64,000 nt of DNA from Tropicibacter alexandrii (GCF_003667315.2 NZ_RCTZ02000003.1:186001-250000), one strand, 5' to 3'. Counted from the first letter of the stretch, positions 1-8,654 are shown. Numbers and translations: made by a program. Notes: generated by a model not told the origin, from the letters alone.

Positions 1-252
1 GGCACGATCCGCATGCACCAAGAGCGGGACTATCCCGGGCGTGTATCCGGCACGCAGCTCAAGAACCCGGATTTCGCCGCCTATGCGCGCGCCTTCGGTG
101 GGCATGGCGAACGCGTCGAGCGGACCGAAGAGTTCGGCCCCGCGTTGGAGCGCGCGATGGCCAGCGGCAAACCGGCCATCCTGCACCTGCTGATCGATCC
201 CGAAAGCCTGACCGTGGACCGCACGCTGAGCCAGATTCGCGATGGGTCTTGA
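1..252 (+). CDS. Thiamine-diphosphate-dependent enzyme, C-terminal fragment
   Basis: The gene enters from the left edge, so only the last 83 codons are seen and the start is missing. The visible part reads like the C-terminal TPP-binding domain of the acetolactate synthase/benzoylformate decarboxylase superfamily. The alternation of '[12 protein letters not shown]' and '[21 protein letters not shown]' is the usual tail, in which the enzyme closes with a strand leading to a conserved D-P-E. These enzymes decarboxylate or carboligate 2-oxo acids. Which one this is cannot be said from the tail. It is followed after 90 nt by a PLP decarboxylase and a hydratase on the same strand, which suggests a catabolic operon. 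Confidence 0.7.
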   Translation, partial: GTIRMHQERDYPGRVSGTQLKNPDFAAYARAFGGHGERVERTEEFGPALERAMASGKPAILHLLIDPESLTVDRTLSQIRDGS

Positions 253-267
253 CCCGGGCGCGTTATA

Positions 268-279
268 TTAACATGTTAA
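268..279. promoter_or_regulatory. 12-bp palindrome upstream of PLP decarboxylase
   Basis: TTAACATGTTAA is a perfect 12-bp palindrome in the short AT-rich gap, about 63 nt before the decarboxylase start. It could be an operator for a dimeric regulator. No regulator gene lies beside it and the assignment is inference. Confidence 0.25.
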
Positions 280-342
280 CGGAAATGTCGGCGGGGTGTT
301 GTTGCGCTCTGGGGCAGGGGTCCGCGCGGGAGAAATGGCACG

Positions 343-1740
343 ATGGATTGGGACGAATTCGCCCGTTGGGGGCATGACATCACCGAACGCGGTGCGGCCT
401 ATCACAAGGGATTGCGGGACCGGCCCGTGCGTCCCGATGTGACGCCGGGCGAGATTGCGGCGCAGTTGCCCCGCACCCCGCCCGAGGCGGGCGAGGGCAT
501 GCAGGCCATCCTCGACGATTTCGACAGCTTCGTGCTGCCGGGGCTGACCCATTGGCAGCATCCGCGCTTCTTCGCCTATTTCCCTGCCAATGCCGCGCCG
601 CCCTCGATGCTGGCGGAAATGCTGGTCAGCACGTTGGCCGTGCAGTGCATGTTGTGGCAGACCTCTCCGGCGGCGACCGAGATGGAGGGGGTGATGGTCG
701 ACTGGCTCCGGCAGGCCATGGGCCTGCCCGAAGGCTGGTCGGGGGTGATTCAGGATTCGGCGTCCTCGGCGACCTTGTCGGCGGTGCTGACCATGCGCGA
801 ACGTGCGACCGGCTGGACCGGCAACCGCGAGGGCCTGTCGGGCAAGGGCGCGCTGCGGATCTATTGTTCCGAGCAGGCGCATTCCTCGATCGACCGCGCG
901 GCTTGGGTGGCGGGGATCGGGCAGGAGAACCTCGTCAAGCTGCCCACCACCGGCGCGCCCTATCACGGCGTCGATGTCGCGGCCCTGCGCGCGGCAATCG
1001 CGGCGGACCGCGCGGCCGGGCATGTGCCCGCAGGCATCATCGCGATCACCGGTGGCACCGGGATCGGCGCTTGCGACGATCTGGAACAGGTGGGCGCCGT
1101 GGCGCAGGAAACCGGGCTGTACCTGCATCTGGATGCCGCTTGGGCGGGGTCGGCGATGATCTGCGACGAATTCCGCGCAGCCTTCTGGCCGGGTGTGGCG
1201 CTGTGCGACTCGGTCGTCTTCAACCCGCACAAGTGGCTGGGCGCGCAGTTCGATTGCTCTGTGCAGTTCCTCAAGGACCCGATCCAGCAGTTGAACACGC
1301 TGAAGATCGAACCGGAATACCTCAAGACCTCCGGCGCGGAGGTGGTGAATTACTCGGAATGGACGATCCCTCTGGGGCGGCGGTTCCGCGCTTTGAAACT
1401 GTGGTTCCTGCTGCGCTCCTACGGGCTGGAGGGGTTGCGGACCCGCATCCGCAACCATGTGACATGGGCGGGGGAGGTCTGCGAAGCGCTGCGGGACCGG
1501 GGCTACGAGATCGTGACAGAGCCGATCCTGTCGCTGTTCACCTTCCGTGGTCCGGGCGACGACGCGGCGCAGCAGCGGCTGGTCGATGCGATCAACGCGG
1601 ATGGGCGGATCTACGTGACGCAAGGCCTGTTCGCGGGCCGCAAGGTGGTGCGCTTTCAGGTGGGCCAGTTCGACACGACCCGCGCGGATGTGATGATGGC
1701 GGTGGACGTCATCGACGAGATCGCGAAGGGGCTGACATGA
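343..1740 (+). CDS. PLP-dependent decarboxylase, aromatic-L-amino-acid decarboxylase family
   Basis: 465 residues, the normal size for group II PLP decarboxylases. The hallmark 'NPHKWLGAQFDCS' gives the PLP lysine at about residue 297. The cofactor-stacking region 'CSEQAHSSIDRAAWVAGIG' and the 'LHLDAAWAGSAMIC' aspartate motif are also present. The family removes CO2 from aromatic or acidic L-amino acids to give amines in the cytoplasm. The substrate cannot be fixed from sequence alone. A GGGAG ribosome site precedes the ATG, and the stop overlaps the next start by 4 nt (ATGA), so the two are translationally coupled. The upstream TPP enzyme and downstream HpaH-like hydratase suggest breakdown of an aromatic amino acid or amine. 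Confidence 0.9.
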   Translation: MDWDEFARWGHDITERGAAYHKGLRDRPVRPDVTPGEIAAQLPRTPPEAGEGMQAILDDFDSFVLPGLTHWQHPRFFAYFPANAAPPSMLAEMLVSTLAVQCMLWQTSPAATEMEGVMVDWLRQAMGLPEGWSGVIQDSASSATLSAVLTMRERATGWTGNREGLSGKGALRIYCSEQAHSSIDRAAWVAGIGQENLVKLPTTGAPYHGVDVAALRAAIAADRAAGHVPAGIIAITGGTGIGACDDLEQVGAVAQETGLYLHLDAAWAGSAMICDEFRAAFWPGVALCDSVVFNPHKWLGAQFDCSVQFLKDPIQQLNTLKIEPEYLKTSGAEVVNYSEWTIPLGRRFRALKLWFLLRSYGLEGLRTRIRNHVTWAGEVCEALRDRGYEIVTEPILSLFTFRGPGDDAAQQRLVDAINADGRIYVTQGLFAGRKVVRFQVGQFDTTRADVMMAVDVIDEIAKGLT

Positions 1741-2534
1741 CCGGGGACGAGATCGCAGCGGCGGCGGCAGCCCTGCTGCGTGCCGAGGACAGGCGAGAGC
1801 AGATCGGCCTGTTGTCGCTGGCCCATCCGGGCATGACGATGGACGACGCCTATGCGGTGCAGGCGGCGTTGATGCGGGCCAAGCTTGCCGCCGGGCGCAA
1901 GGTGATCGGCTGGAAGATCGGGCTGACGTCGAAGGCCATGCAGGATGCGTTGAAGATCGACACGCCCGATAGCGGGGTGCTGTTCGACGACATGAACTTC
2001 GAGACGGGGGGCGTGGTGCCCGAGGGGCGCTTCATCCAGCCGAGGGTCGAGGCCGAGATCGCCTTTGTGATGAAGGCGCCGCTGGACGGACGGGTGACGC
2101 GCGCGCAGGTGATTGCCGCCACGGATTACGTGGCGCCGTCGCTGGAGATCCTCGATACGCGCATCCTGCGCGCCGATCCGGCGACGGGACGGGCGCGGGT
2201 GATCGCCGACACGATCTCGGACAACGCGGCGAATGCCGGGATCGTGCTGGGCGAGGCGCGGCACAACCCGCGGCTGGTCGATCTGCGCTGGGCCGGGGCG
2301 ATCGTGACGCGCGATGGCGAGGTCGAAGAAACGGGGTTGGGCGCGGGGGTGCTGAACGATCCGGTGATGGGCATCGTCTGGCTTGCCGAACGGATGGGGC
2401 AGTACGGCCAGCGGATCGAACCGGGGCAGGTGATCCTGTCGGGGTCGTTCATCCGGCCTGTCGAATGCCCGGCGGGCAGCCATGTCGAGGCGGATTTCGG
2501 GGCGTTCGGCCATGTGGAGATCAGCTTTGCCTGA
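1737..2534 (+). CDS. hpaH: 2-oxo-hept-4-ene-1,7-dioate hydratase (HpaH type)
   Basis: 265 residues, equal to the HpaH/HpcG family length, starting at the ATGA overlap with the decarboxylase. The sequence 'KVIGWKIGLTSKAMQ' followed by 'PDSGVLFDDM' and the metal-binding 'QPRVEAEIAFVM' block is characteristic of the 2-keto-4-pentenoate hydratase branch of the fumarylacetoacetate hydrolase fold. HpaH hydrates 2-oxo-hept-4-ene-1,7-dioate in the homoprotocatechuate meta-cleavage route. No other hpa genes (HpaD, E, F, G, I) lie in the window, so its actual substrate could be a related 2-oxo-enoate. The 3' end runs into a palindrome-rich gap shared with a convergent gene. Confidence 0.82.
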   Translation: MTGDEIAAAAAALLRAEDRREQIGLLSLAHPGMTMDDAYAVQAALMRAKLAAGRKVIGWKIGLTSKAMQDALKIDTPDSGVLFDDMNFETGGVVPEGRFIQPRVEAEIAFVMKAPLDGRVTRAQVIAATDYVAPSLEILDTRILRADPATGRARVIADTISDNAANAGIVLGEARHNPRLVDLRWAGAIVTRDGEVEETGLGAGVLNDPVMGIVWLAERMGQYGQRIEPGQVILSGSFIRPVECPAGSHVEADFGAFGHVEISFA

Positions 2535-2540
2535 CGCGGG

Positions 2541-2670
2541 CAAATTTCTTCGAAGAAATTTGGATCAAGAATTTTCGAAAATTCTTGGGCGCCCGGTTCC
2601 GGCGGTGGCTCTTGCCACGTGACGTGATCCGGCTGGACGGGGCGATGTCAAAAATCTTCGAAGATTTTTG
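2541..2670. repeat. Three 22-bp TTCGAA-centred perfect palindromes
   Basis: Perfect palindromes lie at 2541-2562 (half-site CAAATTTCTTC), 2566-2587 (CAAGAATTTTC) and 2649-2670 (CAAAAATCTTC). All three are 22 bp, begin CAA, end TTG and are centred on TTCGAA, but the arms differ. They fill the gap between hpaH and a convergent gene. As RNA they would form hairpins from either strand, so a bidirectional terminator role is plausible. As DNA they could bind a dimeric protein. Confidence 0.9.
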
Positions 2671-2682
2671 CCCACCCTTGCC

Positions 2683-2988
2683 CTAGCGGTCGATCCGCAT
2701 TTCCTGCCGCAGCCTGCCCGTGGCCCGGTCGAAGATCAGGATGCGGTCGTCTGCCGTCACCACGGCGTACCAGTCCGACCCTTGCGTATAGGCTGTGGCC
2801 TGTGCGCCGTCGGGAAGGGTGATCACCTCTGGCAGCGGCGCGCGGGTATTGTTATAGCGGGCCCAGATCAGGCCGAGGATCAGCACGATCCCGGCGATCA
2901 TCACGCCCGTGAGGACCGTCACCAGCAGCCGCAAAAAGCGCAAGCCGGGCGGTTCGGGCTGGTCTTCAGGCTCGGGGGCGGACGACAT
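2683..2988 (-). CDS. Small single-span membrane protein (DUF6476-like)
   Basis: 101 residues. An acidic, proline-rich N-terminus of about 18 residues is followed by one strong transmembrane helix (about 19-46, 'LRFLRLLVTVLTGVMIAGIV') and a soluble domain ('WYAVVTADDRILIFDRATG') resembling one short beta-propeller blade. I associate it, from memory, with the Rhodobacterales family DUF6476. Function is unknown. It is divergent from rluD, and the two start codons physically overlap (2986-2989). Confidence 0.75.
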   Translation of the reverse strand: MSSAPEPEDQPEPPGLRFLRLLVTVLTGVMIAGIVLILGLIWARYNNTRAPLPEVITLPDGAQATAYTQGSDWYAVVTADDRILIFDRATGRLRQEMRIDR

Positions 2989-4009
2989 GACGATCCTTCA
3001 CGTGACATTGGCGGAAGACCCGCCTGCGCGCCTTGATAAGGCGCTGGCCCGCGATGTGCCAGAGGAAGCCGCGCTGTCGCGCACCCGCCTGTCGAAATTG
3101 ATCGCCGAGGGGGCCGTGACGGTCAACGGCGCGGTCGTCACCGACGCCAAGGCCAAGGTGGCCGAGGGCGATACCATCGCCATCACCGTGCCGGAGGCCG
3201 AGGATTACGATGTTCTCCCGCAGGACATCCCTTTGGACATCGCCTATGAGGATGACGACCTGATCGTCGTCAACAAGCCCGCGGGCATGGTCGTGCATCC
3301 CGCGCCGGGGTCGCCCAAGGACACGCTGGTCAACGCGCTTTTGCACCATTTCGGCGGCAACCTGTCCGGCATCGGCGGGGAAAAGCGCCCCGGCATCGTG
3401 CATCGCATCGACAAGGACACGTCGGGCCTGCTGGTCGTGGCGAAATCCGACCGGGCGCATCACGGGCTGGCCAAGCAATTCGAGAAACACACCGCGCGGC
3501 GCGCCTATCTGGCGCTGGCGCATGGGGTGCCCGACAAGGGCGATCCGCGCCTGATGGGGACGCGTGGGATTTCTGCCGGAGGGCAGGGGGAAATCACCAT
3601 CACCTCGGGTCTGGCCCGGCACAAGACCGACCGGCAGCGGCAGGCGGTGTTCTTCGACGGGCAGGGGCGGCATGCGATCACCCATGCCAAGGTCATCGAG
3701 ACATTTGGCACGCCCCCGACGCTGAGCCTTGTGGAATGTCGTCTGGAAACCGGGCGCACCCACCAGATTCGCGTCCATATGGCCCATGCGGGCCATGCGC
3801 TGGTCGGCGATCCGGTCTATGGTGGGCGGCGCAAGGTCGCGGCATCGGCCTTGCCCGAAATCGCCGTTGCCGCGGTGCAGGCCTTCGACCGGCAGGCCTT
3901 GCACGCCGCCGAACTGGGATTCGAGCATCCGGCCACGGGCGAGGACATGCTGTTTCAGGCCCCCTTGCCGCAGGACATGGCCGAACTTCTGGCGGCGGTG
4001 CGCGGCTGA
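2987..4009 (+). CDS. rluD: RluD-family 23S rRNA pseudouridine synthase
   Basis: 340 residues from the ATG at 2987. An N-terminal S4 RNA-binding domain ('SRTRLSKLIAEGAVTVNGAV', about 20-80) precedes the RluA/RluD catalytic domain. The signature 'GIVHRIDKDTSGLLVVAK' places the catalytic aspartate at about residue 142. RluD converts uridines in helix 69 of 23S rRNA to pseudouridine, supporting ribosome assembly. The frame stays open further upstream (an ATG at 2909), but that would run far into the divergent gene, so 2987 is preferred. The neighbour downstream is an RTX gene on the opposite strand, only 6 nt from the stop. Confidence 0.9.
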   Translation: MTILHVTLAEDPPARLDKALARDVPEEAALSRTRLSKLIAEGAVTVNGAVVTDAKAKVAEGDTIAITVPEAEDYDVLPQDIPLDIAYEDDDLIVVNKPAGMVVHPAPGSPKDTLVNALLHHFGGNLSGIGGEKRPGIVHRIDKDTSGLLVVAKSDRAHHGLAKQFEKHTARRAYLALAHGVPDKGDPRLMGTRGISAGGQGEITITSGLARHKTDRQRQAVFFDGQGRHAITHAKVIETFGTPPTLSLVECRLETGRTHQIRVHMAHAGHALVGDPVYGGRRKVAASALPEIAVAAVQAFDRQALHAAELGFEHPATGEDMLFQAPLPQDMAELLAAVRG

Positions 4010-4015
4010 GCCACC

Positions 4016-5659
4016 CTAAAGCACGAAGTCGTCGGCGGTCAGGCCCGTTGCGCCGCGGAGGAGAATCTCGGAGTCCGCGAGGCCATCGCCATCGGCATCC
4101 ATCTGAACCACGGTGGAGCCCCCCATCTCGGCCAGACGCAGCTCAGGCGCGGTGCCGGTCAGCGCACCGGTGCCGACAAAGTCGAACGTGCCCGCGATGA
4201 TGGCCGAGACATCGATCGTATCGATGCCCACCGTGAAATCCTCGATCACGTCGCGTTGCGCGCCCACCGCGCTGTCGGCGACCGTGTTGAAGACGATCAC
4301 ATCGGCGCCCTGGCCGGTATGGATGATGTCGCGGCCCAGCCCGCCATCGATCACGTCGTCATCGCGATCGCCGTAAAGACGGTCATCGCCGTCCTCGCCA
4401 TACATCGTGTCGTTGCCGAAGCCGCCATAGAACCAGTCATTGTCATCCCCGGCAAAGATGACGTCATTGCCGGTGCCGCCGCGTCCGAAATCGTCCTCGG
4501 TGCCGCCCAGCAGCAGGTCGTCCCCGGCATCGCCCAAAAGCGTGTCCTCGCCAAAGCCGCCATCCAGCGTGTCATGGTCCGCCCCGCCCGAGATCATATC
4601 GGGATCATGCCCACCAGTCAGCGAATCGTTGCCCGCGCCGCCGCGCAGCGTGTCGAAGCCCGCACCGCCATCGAACCGGTCATTCAGGTCGCCGCCAAAC
4701 AGTCGGTCGAAGCCCGCACCACCATAGACGGTGCCGACCACCGACCCGGTGCCATATGCCTGATACAGGTCGTCCTCGGTGCCAAGCGTCACGTCCTGAA
4801 AGAAGATGCCGCTGTTGAGGATGGTGACCTGTCCGGTGCCGACGCTGAGACCTTGGGCGATGACATTGCCTTCGACGACGCCGGAATTGTTGATCCAGAC
4901 ATCGTCTGCGGGCAGGTACAGTGAAACGCCGTTGTCATTGACGCCGATTGCGCCGGAATTGACGATCCGGACGGTGTCGGCGCTGCTGTGCACCTCGATA
5001 CCACCGTCGATCGTGCCGCTATTGGTGATCCGCGTATAGGAGGCCGTGACCGAGATGGCCCGCCCCTCATCGGCCTCGATCAAACCATCGTTGACGAACC
5101 AGACCCGGCCGAATTCGCTGGCATTCAGCAGGACCGTCGGATCGGACCTGCCCGGCCCGGTCGACGTGGTCGCAAGCGTACCAGAGTTGTTGAGGAAGAA
5201 ATTGCCGGGATTGCGGTTGCTGGCATAAAGCGCAACGGCCGAGTCGTCGACGCTGGTGATCTGCCCGCTGTTGGCAAGCGTCATCGTGCCGCCAAAGACC
5301 CGCACGCCGCCATCGGCCGAGATGATCTCGCCCTCGTTGATCAGCCGGAAGCGCCCGCCGGACAGTGGCAGGGAATCGGTGGCCCCCAAAGAAATCGCAT
5401 AGCCTTGCGTCTGGATCAGACTGGTCGGCAGCACATGAATCCGGAACGACTGAAAGATGTCGGTCGAACCCGCATCGGTAAAGGCATGGGTGCCGGCGGT
5501 GATGTCACCATCGATCCTGATATTGGCATAATCAGGGATGCTCAGGTCGAATGCGGACCCGGTTGTCACGATCGAATGCACGTCGCGCAGCATGTAGCTG
5601 ATGTTCGTGGTCGGCGCGAGGCCCGCCGTCAGATTTGCGCTGGAATAGACATAAGCCAT
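4016..5659 (-). CDS. RTX calcium-binding protein with beta-helix N-terminus
   Basis: 547 residues. Residues about 60-290 are a degenerate parallel beta-helix built on repeated 'NSGTI/NNSG' units ('ITNSGTIDGG', 'IVNSGAIGVND', 'ILNSGIFFQD'). Residues about 300-445 hold roughly 15 RTX nonapeptides of the GGxGxDxLx type ('GGAGFDTLRGGAGNDSL'), which bind Ca2+ outside the cell. The last ~85 residues form a module ending 'TADDFVL', the usual kind of uncleaved C-terminal type I secretion signal. There is no N-terminal signal peptide and no catalytic motif. It is a tandem paralogue of the next gene upstream on this strand. No type I exporter lies in the window. Adhesin, surface layer or matrix protein are the best guesses. 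Confidence 0.85.
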   Translation of the reverse strand: MAYVYSSANLTAGLAPTTNISYMLRDVHSIVTTGSAFDLSIPDYANIRIDGDITAGTHAFTDAGSTDIFQSFRIHVLPTSLIQTQGYAISLGATDSLPLSGGRFRLINEGEIISADGGVRVFGGTMTLANSGQITSVDDSAVALYASNRNPGNFFLNNSGTLATTSTGPGRSDPTVLLNASEFGRVWFVNDGLIEADEGRAISVTASYTRITNSGTIDGGIEVHSSADTVRIVNSGAIGVNDNGVSLYLPADDVWINNSGVVEGNVIAQGLSVGTGQVTILNSGIFFQDVTLGTEDDLYQAYGTGSVVGTVYGGAGFDRLFGGDLNDRFDGGAGFDTLRGGAGNDSLTGGHDPDMISGGADHDTLDGGFGEDTLLGDAGDDLLLGGTEDDFGRGGTGNDVIFAGDDNDWFYGGFGNDTMYGEDGDDRLYGDRDDDVIDGGLGRDIIHTGQGADVIVFNTVADSAVGAQRDVIEDFTVGIDTIDVSAIIAGTFDFVGTGALTGTAPELRLAEMGGSTVVQMDADGDGLADSEILLRGATGLTADDFVL

Positions 5660-5822
5660 CAGAAGCCAACCATTTTCTTAATACTTTGTTAAGCTAACAG
5701 GGAACGCGAGTGGTGGCAACTTGGACGGGAAAGCTGGTTAATGACTTTCTCGCAAGGTGCGGCACGTGAGCCGCGACCGGGGCGGAGCCGGGCGCGACCC
5801 GGCGCCGACGCCACGCCGGCCC

Positions 5823-7445
5823 TTACAAAAGGAAATCGTCGGCGGTCAGGCCGACCGCGCCTTTGAGGAAGATCTCGCTGTCCACGGTGCCATCGGCATC
5901 CGTATCCATCTGCACACGGGTCGAGCCGCCGCTTTCGATCAGGCGGATTTCGTTTGCCGTGCCGGTGAAGGCCCCGGTGCCGACAAAGCTGAACAGCCCA
6001 CCAACGACGCCGGTGACGTCGATCAGGTCGGACCCTTGCTCGAAATCGTAGATCACGTCACGTTGCGCGCCCACGGCGCTGTCGGCGGCAGAGTTGAAGA
6101 TGATCACGTCCAGCCCGTCGCCGGTATAGATCACGTCGCGGCCCGCGCCTCCGTCGATCTCGTCGTCGCCCGCGTCGCCATAGAGCCGGTCGTCGCCACC
6201 CTCGCCATAGAGCGTGTCATTGCCGAACCCGCCATAGAACCAGTCATTGTTGGCCCCGGCATAGATGATGTCGTTGCCATCGCCGCCGCGACCAAAGTCA
6301 TCGCCCGCACGGCCAAGAAGCTGGTCGTCGCCCGCATCCCCGATGATCGTATCGGCCCCGTTGCCGCCGTTCATCGTGTCGTTGCCATCGCCGCCGAACA
6401 TGCGGTCGTCGTTGTTGTTGCCATAAAGGTCGTCATCGCCGCCCGCGCCGCGCAGCGTGTCATTGCCGTCACCTCCGTCAAAGCGGTCGTCCAGCTCTCC
6501 GCCGCGCAACAGGTCTGCGCCGCCGCCGCCATAGACGGTGCCGGTGACGATCCCGGCCCCGCTCGACAGATAGACGTCATCCTGATTGCCGAACTCCACA
6601 TCCCCAAGGACTTGCCCGGTATTGGTGAACCCGGCGGCGGTGTTGGCGTTGAAAACGGCAGAGCCCGTCAGGGTGCCCGCGTTGTTGATCAGGGCCGAAA
6701 CGCTTTCGATCCACAGCGAACGCCCGGTGTCGTCGGCGCCGATGGTCCCGGTGTTGGTGAGGATCACGGTATCGCTGCCCACCTCTGCGCGGATCCGCCC
6801 GTCGATCAGACCAGAATTGGTGATCCGTGCGGTGTCGATATCCGTGAAGGCGACGGCATGTTGATCCGACAGAATGTCTCCGGAATTGTTGAGCACGAAT
6901 TCCGCTGCCGACCACGCATATATTGTCGCGTAGGGGTTGGCGTCCGTATTGACCGCCGAGATGATCCCGGTGTTTTGCACGGTGATCCGACCGGCCGGGG
7001 CCGCCGCTTCGTACACGCGGGTATCGGTCAGCCAGAGGGCCCCGGAATAGGGCGAGCCACCGCCGTGGATTTCGCCCGTGTTCACGATATCGATTGTGTC
7101 AGCCATCAGGTAGAAAGGCGTGCTGGCGCTTATGATCTGCCCCGCATTTGTCACCGAAATGCGCTCGTTCGAGCTGTCGAATGCATAGATCGCCACATTG
7201 TTGGCCAGAATACTGCCCGTGCGGGTGACGAGGATTTCCAGAACGCCATCGGCGACGGTGCTGGACTGATCGATCGTATTCGACCCAGAGTAAACACCGC
7301 CCGAAACCGTGATCCGTCCGTCGTTCGAGGCTGCGATGCCGGTGCCTTGGGCAAAGATGTTGCCGAGCGGGGTCAGGGTCAGTTGCTCCCCGTTGGTCAT
7401 GGTCTGGGTCGTGGTTTGGTTCGAATTGGTCAGATAGGTCGGCAT
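5823..7445 (-). CDS. RTX calcium-binding protein, tandem paralogue
   Basis: 540 residues with the same three-part plan as its neighbour: a beta-helix N-terminal part ('ITNSGLIDGRI', 'LTNTGTIGADD', 'INNAGTLTGSA'), an RTX block (about 290-430, for example 'GGDGNDTLRGAGGDDDLYG'), and a C-terminal module ending 'TADDFLL'. The RTX and C-terminal parts are much more alike between the two proteins than the N-terminal parts, so the cargo region has diverged while the secretion part was conserved. A GC hairpin at 5787-5803 lies just past the stop. The pair is inserted between rluD and rpoH. Confidence 0.85.
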   Translation of the reverse strand: MPTYLTNSNQTTTQTMTNGEQLTLTPLGNIFAQGTGIAASNDGRITVSGGVYSGSNTIDQSSTVADGVLEILVTRTGSILANNVAIYAFDSSNERISVTNAGQIISASTPFYLMADTIDIVNTGEIHGGGSPYSGALWLTDTRVYEAAAPAGRITVQNTGIISAVNTDANPYATIYAWSAAEFVLNNSGDILSDQHAVAFTDIDTARITNSGLIDGRIRAEVGSDTVILTNTGTIGADDTGRSLWIESVSALINNAGTLTGSAVFNANTAAGFTNTGQVLGDVEFGNQDDVYLSSGAGIVTGTVYGGGGADLLRGGELDDRFDGGDGNDTLRGAGGDDDLYGNNNDDRMFGGDGNDTMNGGNGADTIIGDAGDDQLLGRAGDDFGRGGDGNDIIYAGANNDWFYGGFGNDTLYGEGGDDRLYGDAGDDEIDGGAGRDVIYTGDGLDVIIFNSAADSAVGAQRDVIYDFEQGSDLIDVTGVVGGLFSFVGTGAFTGTANEIRLIESGGSTRVQMDTDADGTVDSEIFLKGAVGLTADDFLL

Positions 7446-7682
7446 TGAAAAACTCCCGGCTCTGAAATGTCATTTCTGCGGTCGTCGGCGGTGGCCGAAA
7501 CCTGCAAGGGCGCCGTCTTCAGTAGTTAACAAAGGGCTAACTCTGTCCAGTGATGCAGGTCACATCCCCCTCGGCTGACACATATTACAGCGCCTCATCT
7601 GTGCGTGAGCGCACGTTTCACAACCTGTTCAGCGACGGAGAGAAACCTTAACTGCGTTTTAACGGTTGAGAGCACATCAAGA

Positions 7683-7711
7683 CTTGAAACCGCCCGAGTG
7701 GCTTCCCACAT
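7683..7711 (+). promoter_or_regulatory. Candidate heat-shock (sigma-32) promoter of rpoH
   Basis: CTTGAAA at 7683-7689 and CCCACAT at 7705-7711 are separated by 15 nt. This resembles the sigma-32 pattern CTTGAAA, 11-16 nt, CCCCAT-T. Transcription would begin roughly 30 nt before the rpoH ATG. The rest of the 303-nt gap (7446-7748) shows no gene. It holds the upstream region of the RTX gene on the minus strand. Confidence 0.5.
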
Positions 7712-7748
7712 GGGATGTTAAGCCCCGTAACATTGGAGGGACAGGGAC

Positions 7749-8654
7749 ATGAGTAACGTCAGCAGATACGCGAACCTTCCGGCACCGTCGCCGGAGGCCG
7801 GCCTGTCGCGCTACTTGCAGGAAATCCGGAAGTTCCCCCTTCTGGAGCCGGAAGAGGAATACATGCTCGCCAAGCGCTGGGTCGAGGACGAGGACACCGA
7901 GGCGGCGCACCGCATGGTCACCTCGCACCTGCGTCTCGCGGCGAAGATCGCCATGGGCTATCGCGGCTACGGTCTGCCGCAGGCCGAGGTGATTTCCGAG
8001 GCGAATGTGGGCCTGATGCAGGCGGTCAAGCGGTTTGACCCGGAAAAGGGCTTTCGCCTTGCGACCTACGCCATGTGGTGGATCCGCGCGAGCATTCAGG
8101 AATACATCCTGCGCTCGTGGTCCTTGGTCAAGATGGGTACGACCAGCGCGCAGAAGAAGCTGTTCTTCAATCTGCGCAAAGCGAAGTCGCGCATCGGTGC
8201 GCTCGAGGACGGTGATCTGCGCCCCGAACACGTGCAGAAGATCGCCACCGATCTCGGCGTGACCGAGGACGAGGTCATCAGCATGAACCGGCGTCTGTCG
8301 GGTGGTGACGCGTCGCTGAACGCGACCGTCGGCTCCGAGGGCGAGGGGACCATGCAGTGGCAGGACTGGCTCGAAGACGAGGATGCCAACCAAGCCGAGG
8401 ATTATGCGGAGCGCGACGAGCTGGAAGCGCGCCGCGCCCTGCTGACCGAGGCGATGGATGTGCTCAACGAACGCGAGCGCGACATTCTGGTGCAGCGCCG
8501 TCTGTCGGATCAGCCGGTCACTCTGGAAGACCTGTCCAGCGTCTACGACGTGTCACGCGAACGCATCCGCCAGATCGAGGTGCGCGCGTTCGAGAAACTG
8601 CAGAAGCGCATGCGCGAACTGGCGCGCGACCAAGGTATGCTGACCAGCGCCTGA
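7749..8654 (+). CDS. rpoH: RNA polymerase heat-shock sigma factor RpoH
   Basis: 301 residues, the standard length. Region 2 contains 'EANVGLMQAVKRFDPEKGFRLATYAMWWIRASIQEYIL', the core-binding and -10 recognition segment. The RpoH box appears as 'AQKKLFFNLRK' at about residues 133-143. Region 4.2 is 'VTLEDLSSVYDVSRERIRQIEVRAFEKLQ'. It directs polymerase to chaperone and protease promoters. By resemblance it is the RpoHI type of Rhodobacterales. GGAGGG lies 8 nt before the ATG. Many Rhodobacterales have a second rpoH. None is seen here. Confidence 0.96.
   Translation: MSNVSRYANLPAPSPEAGLSRYLQEIRKFPLLEPEEEYMLAKRWVEDEDTEAAHRMVTSHLRLAAKIAMGYRGYGLPQAEVISEANVGLMQAVKRFDPEKGFRLATYAMWWIRASIQEYILRSWSLVKMGTTSAQKKLFFNLRKAKSRIGALEDGDLRPEHVQKIATDLGVTEDEVISMNRRLSGGDASLNATVGSEGEGTMQWQDWLEDEDANQAEDYAERDELEARRALLTEAMDVLNERERDILVQRRLSDQPVTLEDLSSVYDVSRERIRQIEVRAFEKLQKRMRELARDQGMLTSA

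Noticed and set aside
4300-4740. Tandem 27-nt periodicity that looks like a CRISPR or satellite
   Set aside because: It equals nine codons of RTX nonapeptides in a coding frame. There is no spacer structure.
5757-7448. Plus-strand open frame of about 560 codons over the second RTX gene
   Set aside because: Its Val/Ile/Ala/Asp-rich periodicity mirrors the RTX repeat codons in reverse. No ribosome site.
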